From Mesostigma viride (lineage: Eukaryota; Streptophyta; Mesostigmatophyceae; Mesostigmatales; Mesostigmataceae): a stretch of 64,000 bases of DNA. Made by a program: the position numbers and the translations under genes. Under the pieces are notes generated by a model. It did no database searches. It was not told where the DNA came from and was given only the letters and a program-made list of their open reading frames with translations. The stretch spans positions 310,001-374,000 of the forward strand of contig RPFO01000175.1 in the NCBI GenBank assembly GCA_009746045.1, written 5' to 3'. Below, piece after piece: positions 44,475 through 55,249 of the stretch. Position 1 is the first letter of the stretch; every line of letters begins with the position of its first letter.

Positions 44475-46763
44475 CTACTCATCAAAACGCCTCCTCCGCT
44501 TGGGGGGAGGTGGCTTGCCCACAGGGTCGGGTGTGTGCGCCTTGACAATCTTCTTCCACCGCGTCTTGTCCTGCATGGCAGTCCAAAGACGGGAGAGAGA
44601 GTGGATGCGGTGCTCAAACTGGGCTGTGACCACTAGGTCGTCCAGCAACATCTGAACGTAGTTGGTGACAGGTTTCCCTACCCTTTTGGGAATGTCCTTG
44701 GGGCCAGGCCAGGTCAGAATGTGCCGCCCTGGCTGTCCAAGCCGCTGGGGGCCGGCCAGACCAAGGGTGGTGTCGACCTGGCTGGTGCGGGCAAGGTGTC
44801 CTACAAATGCTATCCTACGCTGCCTAATCTCGTCCGAAACACGAGGCATGCCATGATACAAAGACTCTGATGACGGACGCTCGGAAAAACCTACATTAAG
44901 GACCTGCCGGAGCATCCTGTAAACTGTGCCGTCGAGCCGAGCTGCCAGTTTGGGTGGGAGGGTCCACGCCTCGGCGCCATACGTGAGCACCGTGAGGACG
45001 AGGACCTTGAAGAGCATGCGCTTGCGGTGCCCGTCCAGGCCCTTCGAGCGCCAGTAGGGTGTGAGCGAACGGAGCTTGGCCCAGGCAAGGCCGATGCGGG
45101 TGTCCACATCGTCGGCGGTGTCAGGAAGCCAGCTCCCCAACAGCTTGAAGCGGTCGCAGAACGGGACCTCCGTCCCGTCGAGCAGGCGCGGCAGCGGTGG
45201 TTTACTGGATGCCCCTATCACCATCGCCTCAGTTTTGACACTAATCTCCAGCCCCACCGCCCGCGCCTCCAGGCCCAGGCAGTCCAGCCAGGTCTGAATG
45301 TGCTCGGGGCTCTCGATGAGGGTGGTATCATCCGCATAAATCAGGTCGGCAAGGCGGTAACCAGGTCTAACCCCGCCGTGCTCTTTCACGTTAAGGATGT
45401 CCAAGCCTGGCTCGAACCCCTTAAGAGCAGTAAAGCGCGCACGTGCCCGGCGCATGACGTGATCCACGACAATAATGAACAGGTATGGGGACAGGACACA
45501 ACCTTGCCACACCCCGTGGTGAAGGGGGAATGGTGGAGTGGTGCCCTCCGCAGTCCGCACTACTGCCTGTGAGCCCTCATACAGACTGCGAATGGCAGCA
45601 ATAAACGCAGGTGGTACCCGATCCAGAGCTAGGATGGCCCAAAGAGCCTCCCAGAGAACCGTGTCAAAGGCCTTGATATAGTCAACAAAAATGAAGACCA
45701 GCGGCAAACTGTCAGGGGGAAGTCGACGCACCTCCTCCATCAACCGGCGCGCGACAAACACAGCCATGACAGTGTTACGACCACGACGGAAACCCATCTG
45801 AGACTCACCCAGGTCCAGGTCCAGCGCGGCGCGGAGCCTGTGCAGCATCATGCGCATGAAGACCTTCAGCGCGGCGCTCTGGAGGCAGACACCCCGGTAG
45901 TTACCGGGGTCAGCAGCAGAGCCCTTCTTGTACAGCATGACGCGGATGGCCGTCTGCCACTCAGCAGGCGGAGGCTCGTCAGAGAGCAGGACACGGTTGC
46001 AGAACGCCAGCAGAAGATCCCGAACCGCCAGATCAGGGGTCTTCAGCAGCTCAGCAGAAAGGTGGTCGGCACCGACCGCCGCATCGTACCGCAGGCGAGC
46101 AAGGGCGCCGTCCAATTCCTTCAAAGTGAAGGGGGGGACGACGTCGTCAGTGGCAAGGCAGCCCTCCTGCAAGGCGGGGACTTGGTAGTCCGCGGCCGAG
46201 GAGGGGGGCGCTGGCGGCGGCGGGGGTCCGGCGACCCCGAGGCGGGCGGCCGTCTCGCGGTGAAGCGGCGGGGGGGGGGCGCGAGCCCCACCTGTCAAGG
46301 AAACATTGTGGGCCAACCAGCGGTCAAGGCTGACCGGCGCCGTGCCGTCCCCCGTGTGCTCCACCGGGGTGCGCTGCCGCCGGCCGCCGAGCCGGTCGAG
46401 GTGGTACCACATGTCCTTGCCCTGGTTGCGAGCCTGGCAGGCCTTGGCATCCGCGATGCACTGGGCCGCCTCCGCGTCCTGAGCGTGCTCGTAGGCCTCC
46501 ACAAGGGCGGCCTTGAGCAATGGTTTCTGCAGCGGGTCCCGGTTACGCTTGAGGCGGTGCCGGGCGGCCAAGACCTTGGGGTCCTGGTGGTAGAGCGGGC
46601 CGGGGCGGCGGCGGGGCATGACCGGCACGGGATGAGGTGCCGGGCCGCCAGCAACGGGGCACGGGCCGCAAAGCCCGCAAAAATGGCTGCGTTGGGGGCA
46701 CCATTGTCCAGCTCGTCGACGTCCGCCCGGGCGTCCAGGGCCGACAGGTACTCCTGACGGCAC
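44475..46763 (-). CDS. RTE-1 ORF2, reverse transcriptase part
   Basis: 762 codons open from 46763, but only from about residue 50 (MPRRRPGPLYHQDPK) is it the true frame; before that it overlaps the endonuclease frame. RT boxes run in order: PGNYRGVCLQSAALK, MGFRRGRNTVMAVF, VFIFVDYIKAFDTV, GVWQGCVLSPYLFIIVVDH and LIYADDTTLIE (near residue 475). A C-terminal region with AEAWTLP and QRRIAFVGHLA, common in RTE-type ORFs, follows. No RNase H is seen. The stop is followed by a 100-bp 3' UTR. Confidence 0.8.
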   Translation of the reverse strand: MPSGVPVGPGRPGGRRRAGQWCPQRSHFCGLCGPCPVAGGPAPHPVPVMPRRRPGPLYHQDPKVLAARHRLKRNRDPLQKPLLKAALVEAYEHAQDAEAAQCIADAKACQARNQGKDMWYHLDRLGGRRQRTPVEHTGDGTAPVSLDRWLAHNVSLTGGARAPPPPLHRETAARLGVAGPPPPPAPPSSAADYQVPALQEGCLATDDVVPPFTLKELDGALARLRYDAAVGADHLSAELLKTPDLAVRDLLLAFCNRVLLSDEPPPAEWQTAIRVMLYKKGSAADPGNYRGVCLQSAALKVFMRMMLHRLRAALDLDLGESQMGFRRGRNTVMAVFVARRLMEEVRRLPPDSLPLVFIFVDYIKAFDTVLWEALWAILALDRVPPAFIAAIRSLYEGSQAVVRTAEGTTPPFPLHHGVWQGCVLSPYLFIIVVDHVMRRARARFTALKGFEPGLDILNVKEHGGVRPGYRLADLIYADDTTLIESPEHIQTWLDCLGLEARAVGLEISVKTEAMVIGASSKPPLPRLLDGTEVPFCDRFKLLGSWLPDTADDVDTRIGLAWAKLRSLTPYWRSKGLDGHRKRMLFKVLVLTVLTYGAEAWTLPPKLAARLDGTVYRMLRQVLNVGFSERPSSESLYHGMPRVSDEIRQRRIAFVGHLARTSQVDTTLGLAGPQRLGQPGRHILTWPGPKDIPKRVGKPVTNYVQMLLDDLVVTAQFEHRIHSLSRLWTAMQDKTRWKKIVKAHTPDPVGKPPPPKRRRRFDE

Positions 46764-47744
46764 TGGTTCCGCTCGTGCTCGGCGTCCGTCCAGTCCTCAG
46801 GATCTCCCTTGACCGGACGTAGAGCAGACCAGTCAGGGCGGACCACTGGGGCGCGGCGCGCGGGGACGTGGAACCGGAGCCGAAGGGTCGCGCGCACCAA
46901 CCGGTGGTCAGAGCATACCGTCGGCGTGTCAAACACTCGGGTGTCCAGGACCGAGGTGCACCTGGACTGCCGTACCACCACGTAGTCCAAACAGGCCTGA
47001 CGGCCGTTAGGGCCACGAAAAGTGACCAAGTCCTGTGAGGGACGTTGGAAGTAGCAGTTGACAGCAACCATCCCGCTATCCCGCAAAAAGGCAGAAAACA
47101 GGGGAGTGTTGTCGTTAGCAGTAGTGTCAGCAGGCGCAAAGCGGCTGCCAGCAGTGCCCACGGGGAGCGTGGCATTGGCGTCGAGCAGCATAACCAAAAA
47201 GTGGCGGGCCGGGGTGACCCTCTCAAGGTCATGCAAGGATTCGAAGAACTCCGCACGGGCCGACTCAGGTAGACCACTGTGGGGTGCGTAGCCCACCCCC
47301 ACCGTGAGGTGGTGTTTAGACCGCCCCTCGACAGAGGTGAAATGTGCTACCATAAGGCGTGGGGTTAGAAACTTAAGCGTGCTGAGGCTAGCAACTGCCA
47401 GCGGCGAACACAAAAGACCAACACCACCTTGGCCAGACGTACCGCTGCCAGCGAAGTAAAACCGCCAGCCACCCGCCAAGCGAGCAGTGCTCACCAGGCC
47501 AAGTGGCACCGTGCGGCGGTGTTCCTGGACGCCTAATATAGATACACGATGCTCAATGCAAAATGCGACTAGCTCCTCGATCCGGCAGCTATGGTCGTCA
47601 TCTAGCAATGTGCGGGTGTTAAAAGTGGCAAGGGCCAAGGATGCCTGCTGGCCCACCAGGGGAGAACGACGATGGGTGATGGGGGTGGGTGCGGCGGGGA
47701 ATGGAGGTGGGGGTGGAACGGAGGGGGGAAGGGAAGCGGTGGAA
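46640..47744 (-). CDS. RTE-1 ORF2, AP endonuclease part
   Basis: The frame holds FNTRTLLDDDHS, LGVQEHRRT (catalytic Glu type), LLDANATLP (catalytic Asp/Asn) and CSDHRLVRATLRLRF (SDH box), in the order of an APE domain. The first residues of the same open frame to the right (47794-47745) come from the inserted split-direct-repeat element, so the apparent start there is not a LINE start. Confidence 0.75.
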
Positions 47745-49588
47745 ATTCGGGGTTCTTTGAACGGAGTTTCTTCTATACGTGAATGCGGGAACAAGAGGCC
47801 GCTGGATGAGCGGCTTATAGGTCGTAGTGTTTTCTCGTAGCTGTTTGGCTAGAGCTTTTGTGATTAGTAGATGCAATATAGTGCATGGTTGAAAAATGAA
47901 TTAAATAAAATGTGCGTTCCGCGCTTGGGTTGATTATACCCGGGCGGAACGGGGCGTGAGGTGCAGTGCCCCTGAAAAGAACAACCTACGCATTATTTAA
48001 TACTAGCCGTGCAGATTCGGGATATTCTACCCCCGGTCTGTACGGTTAGCGTCTTACTAGCATCACTGAACATAAGGGTTTAATGACGTCAGTTAGCTAG
48101 GGATAAGGGAGGTTTTGCGACTAAAAGCCGCTCTGGCTGGTTTTGTCGGCCTCTTTCTTTGCTCCAGAGCCGCAGCTATGGGTGCTGCGGAGCAAAATCC
48201 CAAAAGCACTGGTTGCACCGGCCACTTGGCCAGTGGTGAGACTTCCAGTTGTTAACCGGCCAGGCGTAGTTCCTCGCCCGGTTAACTAAAAGAAAAGAAA
48301 ATGATTACCTCCGGTCCGCACCTTTTCCCCAGCTTGGGGTCTTTGGTGGGCCGGATGCCGTGACAGGTGCTCAACTGTCGCTTGGTCGGCCCAGTGCGCG
48401 AGCTGGTGCTCCGTACCTGGGGATGCTTGCACCCCGGGTTGGAGCCGGATGGCTGGCACTGGCGACCCGTGTCTCGGTCCGCGGCCTGCGGCTTTTTCTT
48501 CGGAAATTGCTGCTGGCCAGCAAACTTTGCAATTGCCTTCCGCCGAGGGGGGGGTGGTTGGGGCTGGGGACGGCGATGGGAAAAGCGCCTAAGCTAGAAA
48601 TTTTTTCCCCACGCATAGAAACCTCGGGGGGAATGCGGTCTTGGCTGAACGGACTCTCGTTCAGCCAGGTGCCTGGGGCTGTGGCCTCGGGCATCCGGGC
48701 TGGCGGGGCCTGGGCTAGGTCCACGTTTTTTCTCGAAGCACCCCGGGTCTATGGGGAGACGGCCATAGCGGTACCGACTCGGGGCCCCGAGAGGGGTCAT
48801 GATAGGCTGGCCGTGCGCAATCGCAGTGCAAATGCGCTGGGCCTTTTTGGGCCTGGCCATGCATCCACAGCCGCCGGGCACACGCCTCCCGATGTGGGGG
48901 GGCTCCCGTTTTGCGGCAGGGCGGTCACTTGTGACAACGAGCAAGGTGGAGTGCGGCTTCAAGGGAAAGCCAGGGCGGGGGTGATTGGGCAACGTACTTC
49001 ATGAAGGGCCTTGAACGGCGTGCCTCCGGGCATGTCAATTAGTGTCACATGTATGCTTCCACTTATTGTTTTAATGAAGATGCTGGTTTTTGTGGGAGCT
49101 ACGTGGGACATGAATCGGGGTTCTTTGAACGGAGTTTCTTCTATACGTGAATGCGGGAACAAGAGGCCGCTGGATGAGCGGCTTATAGGTCGTAGTGTTT
49201 TCTCGTAGCTGTTTGGCTAGAGCTTTTGTGATTAGTAGATGCAATATAGATAGTGCATGGTTGAAAAATGAATTAAATAAAATGTGCGTTCCGCGCTTGG
49301 GTTGATTATACCCGGGCGGAACGGGGCGTGAGGTGCAGTGCCCCTGAAAAGAACAACCTACGCATTATTTAATACTAGCCGTGCAGATTCGGGATATTCT
49401 ACCCCCGGTCTGTACGGTTAGCGTCTTACTAGCATCACTGAACATAAGGGTTTAATGACGTCAGTCAGCTAGGGATAAGGGAGGTTTTGCGACTAAAAGC
49501 CGCTCTGGCTGGTTTTGTCGGCCTCTTTCTTTGCTCCCCACCCACCCACCCTTGTCTTGGTTGCCTCTAGGGCAACGTACTTCATGAA
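47745..49588 (+). mobile_element. Non-autonomous split-direct-repeat element, family beta, copy 2 (opposite orientation)
   Basis: B2 (47745-48164), non-coding interior (48165-48986), A2 (48987-49112), B1 (49113-49536) and the remains of A1 up to 49588. It is nearly identical to copy 1 at 23925-25884 but inverted. It lies inside the 5' part of RTE-1 ORF2. It is incomplete at its right end; otherwise the repeats match well, so it is young. Confidence 0.85.
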
Positions 49589-50055
49589 CGTATTTCATCG
49601 CATTTATTTTGTCCTGCAGGCGTAGGATGCGAGCCTGCCGCCTGCTCTGGGTATTCGGGGATGCTTGCGCAACGCAGAGGCGTAGGAAATCTAGCATGCG
49701 TTGGGTGTTGCTAATCTTGCTGCTGAGAGCTGTCGTTCTAGCCCGAGATACCGGCACCACCATGTGTCTCAGTCAACTGTTAATTAATTAATTAATTAAT
49801 TAGACTCGTGCTCCCGTTGGGGAGTCACGGAGCATTAACCCCGATGAATGGATGGATGGGCGCACACATTCCTACCGGTCTAATCTATCTACATTGGCTA
49901 CATACTACATCTATCTAACAACATTCTAACTACATCATCTATCTAGGCAGCCGCACACTGCCCTAGGGGGAGCTATCTAGCGTGCCTCCCGCGGGATTGC
50001 ACACGCGGGCGCTTCCCCACTGGGGGGGGCTCGTTGTCCTCTATGACCTCAGGGC

Positions 50056-53000
50056 TCACTTGGCCTTGTCCATCATCTTCTTCCAAATCACGGAGAGGCC
50101 TAGGCCCCCCATGTCCTCTACTAGCTGTTCTTTGAAGGTGCGGGCCTTGCGGCGTCTAACATCACTGGGCCCAGCCCACGTCAGGAGGTGACGGCCAGGC
50201 TGGGCTGGTCGCAGTCCTGCGGGGGGGCCACGTGAGGTGTCTACCTGGTTGGTGCGAGCTAGGTGCCCTACTAGCTGCAGGCGGCGTTGCTTAATTGTGC
50301 TGGTGATATAGGGCATGCCCTGGTACAGGTCCTCATTGCGGACATGAGCAGCATATCCTACTCTGAAAATGGAACGCAGCATGCTGGTGACCGCGCCGTC
50401 TAGCTTGCGGGCCAGGTCGGCGGTGAGGGTCCACGTCTCGGCGCCATACGTGAGAACAGGAAGGACGAGGACCTTGAACAGGTCCTGTTTCTCGATCTTG
50501 CCCAGGGGCTTGCGCCATAGGGCCCGGTACTGGCGTAAAGCGTGCCAGGCGAGGGAGATGCGGTGGTCCACATCCACCTCGCAGCTAGGGAGCAGGCTGC
50601 CCAGCAGCTTAACGCGGTCCCGATACAGGACTCGAGAGCCGTCTAGGAGATAGAGGGGCGGCGCTGAGGTGGTGAGCCCAACCGCCAGGGCCTCTGTCTT
50701 CTTGCTGACCTCAAGCCCCACTGCACGGGCCTCGAGAGCCAGGCAGTCAAGCCATGTCTGCACGTGCTCAGTGTCCTCAAAGAGGGTGGTGTCGTCTGCG
50801 TAAATGATGTCTGCTAGCCGAATCTCCGTGTCCGCACCGCCATGCCAGAATTTGTTAGCAACCTGCACTCCTGGTTCCCTGCCCACGATGCGGGCAAATC
50901 GCTTGCGCGCCTGAATCATTACGTATTCGACAACAATAATGAACAGGTAGGGCGACAGCACGCAGCCCTGCCACACACCCTTCTGTAAAGGGCATGGGGG
51001 CGTGGTCCCGTAAGAAGTGCGCACCGAAGTGGTGGACCCTTCATACAGGTTGCGGATGACAGCAATCAGGGGGCGGGGGATCCGGAACAACTCGAGGATG
51101 TCCCAAAGCGCAGGCCAGAAAACCGAATCGAAGGCTTTGATGAAGTCCACCAGCACAAGGTGCAAAGGGGACTCACCAGGCTGAAGGCGTTGCAGTTCCT
51201 CCACCAGTCGGCGAGTAGCGAAGAGCGCCTGTACTGTGTTGCGACCTGAACGGAAGCCGTGCTGAGTCTCGCTGAGGTGACCGTCCAGGGCCGTGCGCAG
51301 GCGGTTCAGGATGAGCCGCATAAGAAGCTTGAGGGGGGCACTTTGAATGCACACCCCTCTGTAGTTGCCGGGGTCGGCAGGCGACCCCTTGTTCTTGTAC
51401 AGCATCGTGCGAAAACTGTGTTGCCAGGCCGCTGGAGGTGGTTGCGACGACAGCAGAAGGCGGTTGCAGATGTCCCGGAAGAGCAGCATAACACCTGTGT
51501 CCTCGAATTCGGCTGCAAGTTTTACAACTGCGGCCGGAATCTCGTCAGAGCCGGTGGCTGCGTCATAACGCAGGCGCTGGACCGCCTCCGTGACCTCGCG
51601 AGAGGTGAAAGGAGGCATGTCAGACGGGTCGCCAAGTGGGCCGACCAGCGGGGGGACTAGGTAGTCCGCCGCTGACCTAGGCGGGGCCGGGGGCCCTGCG
51701 GGGCCGGCCAGGGCGGCCGGGCGGGCGGCGGCGGCTGGGAGCAGGGGTGGGGGCGGCGCAGCTGTCCCCACGACCTCGGCCGTGGCCGTGGCCCAGGTAC
51801 GAAGCCGCTTGGCTGGGGCGCCGGGGACGTCGTGGCGGTGGGGCCGGCCGAGGCCGTCCGGGTGCCCGAGGCGCTTGTACCAGAACCAGGCCCCCTTGCC
51901 GTCGTGCTTCTGCTGGCAGCTGCGCAGGTCCTTGACCATCTGCTGAGCATCTGCCTTCTCAGCCTGCTCGTAGGCGGCCCTCAGAGCTGCTTGCAGCCCA
52001 GGTTTGGCGAGCGGATCTCTGTTGCGGCGGAGCATCTGCCTGGCGGCGACCACTGTCGGTGCGTGACGGTGGACAGCAAGCTGCCGACGCGGAGGCAAGG
52101 TGGGGAGGGTGCGGGCAGCCAGGCGATACTTGGCGGCGACACCACGGAGGATCACTGAAATATCCCCCGGCGGCGGAATGGCGTGTAACTGCTGTCGGCT
52201 GCCCCCGGCGTCGAATACGGCCAGGAAATCATCCCTGTGCGACATAGCGGCCTGCTCTGCTGCTGACATCTTGTCGGCATCCTTCAGCACAATCCGGAGC
52301 ACTTTCAGATCTGGCTGAGGTGCCAGCTGTCGCGACGGTTTCACCCCAGGAAACCGCAATCTGATGCGAGCGAGCACGAGACGATGATCAGATTCCACCG
52401 TGCTGACAGAATCTTGCAGGACGCGAGCATCGACAACTGAGGGGCGCTGAGCCCGACGTACGCAGACATAATCAAGGCACACCACCCGATCCGACGGCCC
52501 AAAAAAGGTGGCCAGCTGCTCAGCGGGGCGTGCGAAAGAAGCATTGCATGCAACCAGCGCAGATTCTGCCAGCAGATTCGCAAATAAAGGCGTGTTACCG
52601 TTGGCTGTCGTGTTGGTTGGGGAATACTGAGCGCCCCCAGTGCCAACTGGCAGCGTGGCGTTGGCGTCGAGCAGCATAACCAGGAAGTGCCGAGCTGGGA
52701 TGTTGGCCTCCTCCTCCTTGAGGGCGTCGAAGAAGGCCTCACGTTCCGCCTGAGCTCGACCCGCATGTGGTGCATATCCCACGATAACGGTTAGCGTGTG
52801 GTGTGAATGGCCCTCAGTGGCCGAAAAAGTGGCCACTAGCACACGCGGGGACCGCAGCACGATGGACTGGAGCTGCTCTGATGCTGCCGGCGAGCACAAG
52901 AGGCCCACACCACCTTGGCCCGGCGCGTCGCCGCCACCATAGTGGAACCGCCAGCCTGCACGCAGGTCGTCGACCAGCAGACCGTTGACCGCGTGCTGAG

Positions 53001-53136
53001 GGTCAACGGTGCGTCGGTGCTCCTGGACTCCAAGAACAGCGATCTTGTTGTCGGCGCACAGGGCGATCAGCTCGTCGACGCGTTGGCGTGCTGGGGTGCC
53101 GCCGCTCGTAGAAGGATCTGCAGGGAGGGTGCGCAC
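50056..53136 (-). CDS. RTE-2 ORF2: AP endonuclease and reverse transcriptase
   Basis: 1026 codons uninterrupted from ATG 53136. The endonuclease occupies residues 1-230 (LGVQEHRRTV, LLDANATLPVG, SDHRLVLARIRLRF). The linker has KLAARTLP and RRNRDPLAK. The RT lies at about residues 530-800 (PGNYRGVCIQSAPLK, HGFRSGRNTVQALF, LVDFIKAFDSV, QGCVLSPYLFIIVVE, IYADDTTLFED near 779). The C-terminus has YGAETWTLT and KQRRLQLVGHLART. The frame is also open upstream of the ATG (PLIGQRPILGIASFNVRTL), so the protein probably starts earlier, near 53515, with a frame change in the C/G run around 53220-53260. It may be recently active. Confidence 0.85.
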   Translation of the reverse strand: MRTLPADPSTSGGTPARQRVDELIALCADNKIAVLGVQEHRRTVDPQHAVNGLLVDDLRAGWRFHYGGGDAPGQGGVGLLCSPAASEQLQSIVLRSPRVLVATFSATEGHSHHTLTVIVGYAPHAGRAQAEREAFFDALKEEEANIPARHFLVMLLDANATLPVGTGGAQYSPTNTTANGNTPLFANLLAESALVACNASFARPAEQLATFFGPSDRVVCLDYVCVRRAQRPSVVDARVLQDSVSTVESDHRLVLARIRLRFPGVKPSRQLAPQPDLKVLRIVLKDADKMSAAEQAAMSHRDDFLAVFDAGGSRQQLHAIPPPGDISVILRGVAAKYRLAARTLPTLPPRRQLAVHRHAPTVVAARQMLRRNRDPLAKPGLQAALRAAYEQAEKADAQQMVKDLRSCQQKHDGKGAWFWYKRLGHPDGLGRPHRHDVPGAPAKRLRTWATATAEVVGTAAPPPPLLPAAAARPAALAGPAGPPAPPRSAADYLVPPLVGPLGDPSDMPPFTSREVTEAVQRLRYDAATGSDEIPAAVVKLAAEFEDTGVMLLFRDICNRLLLSSQPPPAAWQHSFRTMLYKNKGSPADPGNYRGVCIQSAPLKLLMRLILNRLRTALDGHLSETQHGFRSGRNTVQALFATRRLVEELQRLQPGESPLHLVLVDFIKAFDSVFWPALWDILELFRIPRPLIAVIRNLYEGSTTSVRTSYGTTPPCPLQKGVWQGCVLSPYLFIIVVEYVMIQARKRFARIVGREPGVQVANKFWHGGADTEIRLADIIYADDTTLFEDTEHVQTWLDCLALEARAVGLEVSKKTEALAVGLTTSAPPLYLLDGSRVLYRDRVKLLGSLLPSCEVDVDHRISLAWHALRQYRALWRKPLGKIEKQDLFKVLVLPVLTYGAETWTLTADLARKLDGAVTSMLRSIFRVGYAAHVRNEDLYQGMPYITSTIKQRRLQLVGHLARTNQVDTSRGPPAGLRPAQPGRHLLTWAGPSDVRRRKARTFKEQLVEDMGGLGLSVIWKKMMDKAK

Positions 53137-53372
53137 GTTAAAACTAGCAATACCAAGAATGGGCCGTTGCCCTATTAGCGGGGGGGTGGGGGTGGGGGTG
53201 GGGGTGGAGAAGGGTAGTGCTGGAGGTGGGGGTGGGGGTGGGGGGGGGGGGAGGGGGAGGGTGGCGATTGGGGTTAATGCTTGTCAACGCATGGAGGCTT
53301 TCTTTCAGGACGGATATGCGTCGTCTCCGTCCTGGCTGGGGTCGCCGGCGTGTCGACTGGGCCTCATCCCGC

Positions 53373-54881
53373 TCAAGGCGGGCTAGGAGGCGTGTAAGGC
53401 TGGTAAATTGGCGGGAAGGTTGACCGTGGCGTGCCTGGCGACCTTGCATCCTGATCATGCTCGCACGGTGCGACATGAGGATGGAAAGGGGCTTGTTTAT
53501 AAAGGCTGTGCCCAAAGCCTATTGTACCGCGAGGCCGCGAGGGTGTGCCCTTACCGGGCGCCATCCATACCCGGGACGTGCGTAGACGATGATGACGCAG
53601 CTGGGGCGGGCCTGGGACGGCCCGACTTGTGCCGCTTGTTCGGAGCCTGCGCCTCCGTGCGCTGGCCGTTGATGAATAGCACGGGGGTGTCGTGGACGAG
53701 GCGGACGTAGACCTTCTGGCCTCCTGCTTGGCCTTGGTCGCCACGTCGCTGCCCAGCAGACCATTCTTGATGACTAGCTGGGCCGGTGAGAGGAGGTCGT
53801 CGAGGCTCGGCGCGTTCTTCCCGCCTAGGAGCTTGCGGGCCTGGAGTACCTTCACCTTGCTGGCCACATTCGCAAAGGTCACCCGGATGGGGCCAGGCTG
53901 GCCCGCCATCCAGGCTGCCGACTCAATGCGGATGCGTTCGTTGCCCAGTTGCAGCCTGCCCACGATGAGGCTGTGGTACAGGCGTTGCGCTAGCATCAGG
54001 TCCGTTTCAGGCTGCTGTGCGACCTGGAAATACCGGACCACTATACTGCGTGAGCGCAGGTCCTCCTCGACCGCAGTCTTGTGGGCTGCAGCCCCCCTGC
54101 GTGCTGCATCTTCCATCAGGTTGGCAATGTCTGTTTTACCACGTTAGCATAGCTGGTGGTGCAGGGGCTGCTGGCTGGGGAGGTGTGGCCAGGGCGGCCT
54201 TGACCTCGGCAATGCTGGTTTGGAGCGCAGCAGTGTCTTGACGGATAGCAGTGGACAAGGCGCCGAGTTGGGCAGCCATGTCTGCGACTTCCTTATATTG
54301 AGCTTGTGCAGGTCTGCTTCCGGGGAAGCAGCATCAGGGGTGTTGGCGGTGCCGTGGTCGGCGTCCTCGAAAGCGGCAAAGAGTGCCCGGAGGCAGGGGG
54401 CCTGCGCGTGGCTCAGTAAAACAGAAAGTCGAAGCTCTGGCTCGTCCATTGCGGCAAGCTCGTCCAGAGAAATGGTTTCGCCAGACATGGAAAAATAGAG
54501 TGGAATGTCGTTGGCTTTCAGGTGGTGCAGGATAGCCTGCGCCTCCTCGGCGGTAAGCGAAAAGAACCGGTGCTCGGCGACAACCTTGCCAGGCATGAAG
54601 GATGCTGGGTCGAACTCAGCGTCGTTAGCGTCGTCGTCGTCGTCGTCGATGGCGTCGTCAATGGGGGTGTCTTTGGAAGACGATGGCAAAGGGACCTGGC
54701 GATCCATCTCGTCGGGTGGGTTGACGCAAATCCGCTTGGAGGAGGCGGTAATGGCGGCCTCGCTGGCCCGGGGCTGCGTCGCAATGGTTTCCGCATCTGC
54801 AATTAGTTGCGTAATCGTGTTGGGCGCTGAAGCCTCCCCCTCGGAGAGAGTATGGGAGGCGGTTGACGGAGTTTCTGCCAT
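53373..54881 (-). CDS. RTE-2 ORF1 (ORF1p-like), in two frames
   Basis: The first part, 54881-54144, starts MAETPSTASHTLSEGEAS and has an acidic run (DDDDDDANDAEFD). The second part, 54116-53640, includes TDLMLAQRLYHSLIVGRLQL, PIRVTFANVASKVKVLQARK, and PSLDDLLSPAQL followed by a KVYVRLVHDTPVLFINGQR-type end in the neighbouring frame. The end matches the C-terminal block of the other ORF1 copies (LDDDLTLAQQQ ... WRGAVIHV). At least two frame changes are needed, near 54130 and near 53690. Confidence 0.6.
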
Positions 54882-55100
54882 AGCTGGTTCCGGGAAAATA
54901 CGAACCCTGCCTGTGCTGCGTTTTTTGATATTGCGCTAAATCTTGGGCGATGGCGGCTGAAAATTATATCATCGTGTTCGTCATCAAAAGACGCTTCTAC
55001 TGCAATTTACCCGACCAAATTTCATGCCCGGATGTAAAAGTTATGAGCATTCTCGGCATCCATAGCTCGCCTCACCGTTGCATAAGGCTAGGCAATTGCT

Positions 55101-55153
55101 AGGATGGATGGATGGATGGATGGATGGATGGATTGCTAGGATGGATGGATGGA
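55101..55153. repeat. (GGAT)n microsatellite
   Basis: ggatggatgg repeats over 55101-55131 and again over 55139-55153. Confidence 0.95.
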
Positions 55154-55249
55154 GTCAACTGTTAGGTCGATGCATGGTAGTGGAACGGGACTGTTTAGAG
55201 GCTGTCCCCGAAGCCTGTTAGCCGCGAGCCGACGAGGAAGGTTGTCTAC

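Larger units (their letters stand above)
44341..49776 (-). mobile_element. RTE-1: RTE-like LINE, split by a split-direct-repeat element
   Basis: ORF2 runs on the minus strand. An upstream segment lies at 49763-49589 (coiled-coil-like, SKISNTQRMLDFLRL). The AP endonuclease lies at about 47744-46630 (ILGVQEHRRT, LVMLLDANATLPVG, SDHRLVRATLRLRF). The RT and C-terminus lie at 46620-44475 (FVDYIKAFDTV, YADDTTLIE at 45339, then RQRRIAFVGHLART). A one-base frame change near 46610-46640 separates endonuclease from RT. The non-autonomous element 47745-49588 sits between the upstream segment and the endonuclease. The 3' tail is A+T rich (44341-44370). The 5' end abuts the tail of RTE-2 at 49777, so ORF1 is not attached. 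RTE-clade membership is judged from the RT and C-terminal motifs. Confidence 0.8.
49777..55080 (-). mobile_element. RTE-2: RTE-like LINE with ORF1 and ORF2
   Basis: ORF1 (54881-53373) and ORF2 (53515 or 53136 to 50056) run on the minus strand in the usual order. The 3' end is a TTAA/TAAT microsatellite (49777-49803), a type of tail known in RTE elements. The 3' UTR is about 250 bp and contains gggctgggcccagtg-type spacer but no further ORF. The 5' boundary is uncertain and set near 55080, before a GGAT microsatellite. The tail touches the truncated 5' end of RTE-1. Confidence 0.8.

Noticed and set aside
44475-47794. Two separate host genes for RT and endonuclease
   Set aside because: The order, the motifs and the RTE-2 parallel show one LINE ORF2 with a frame change.
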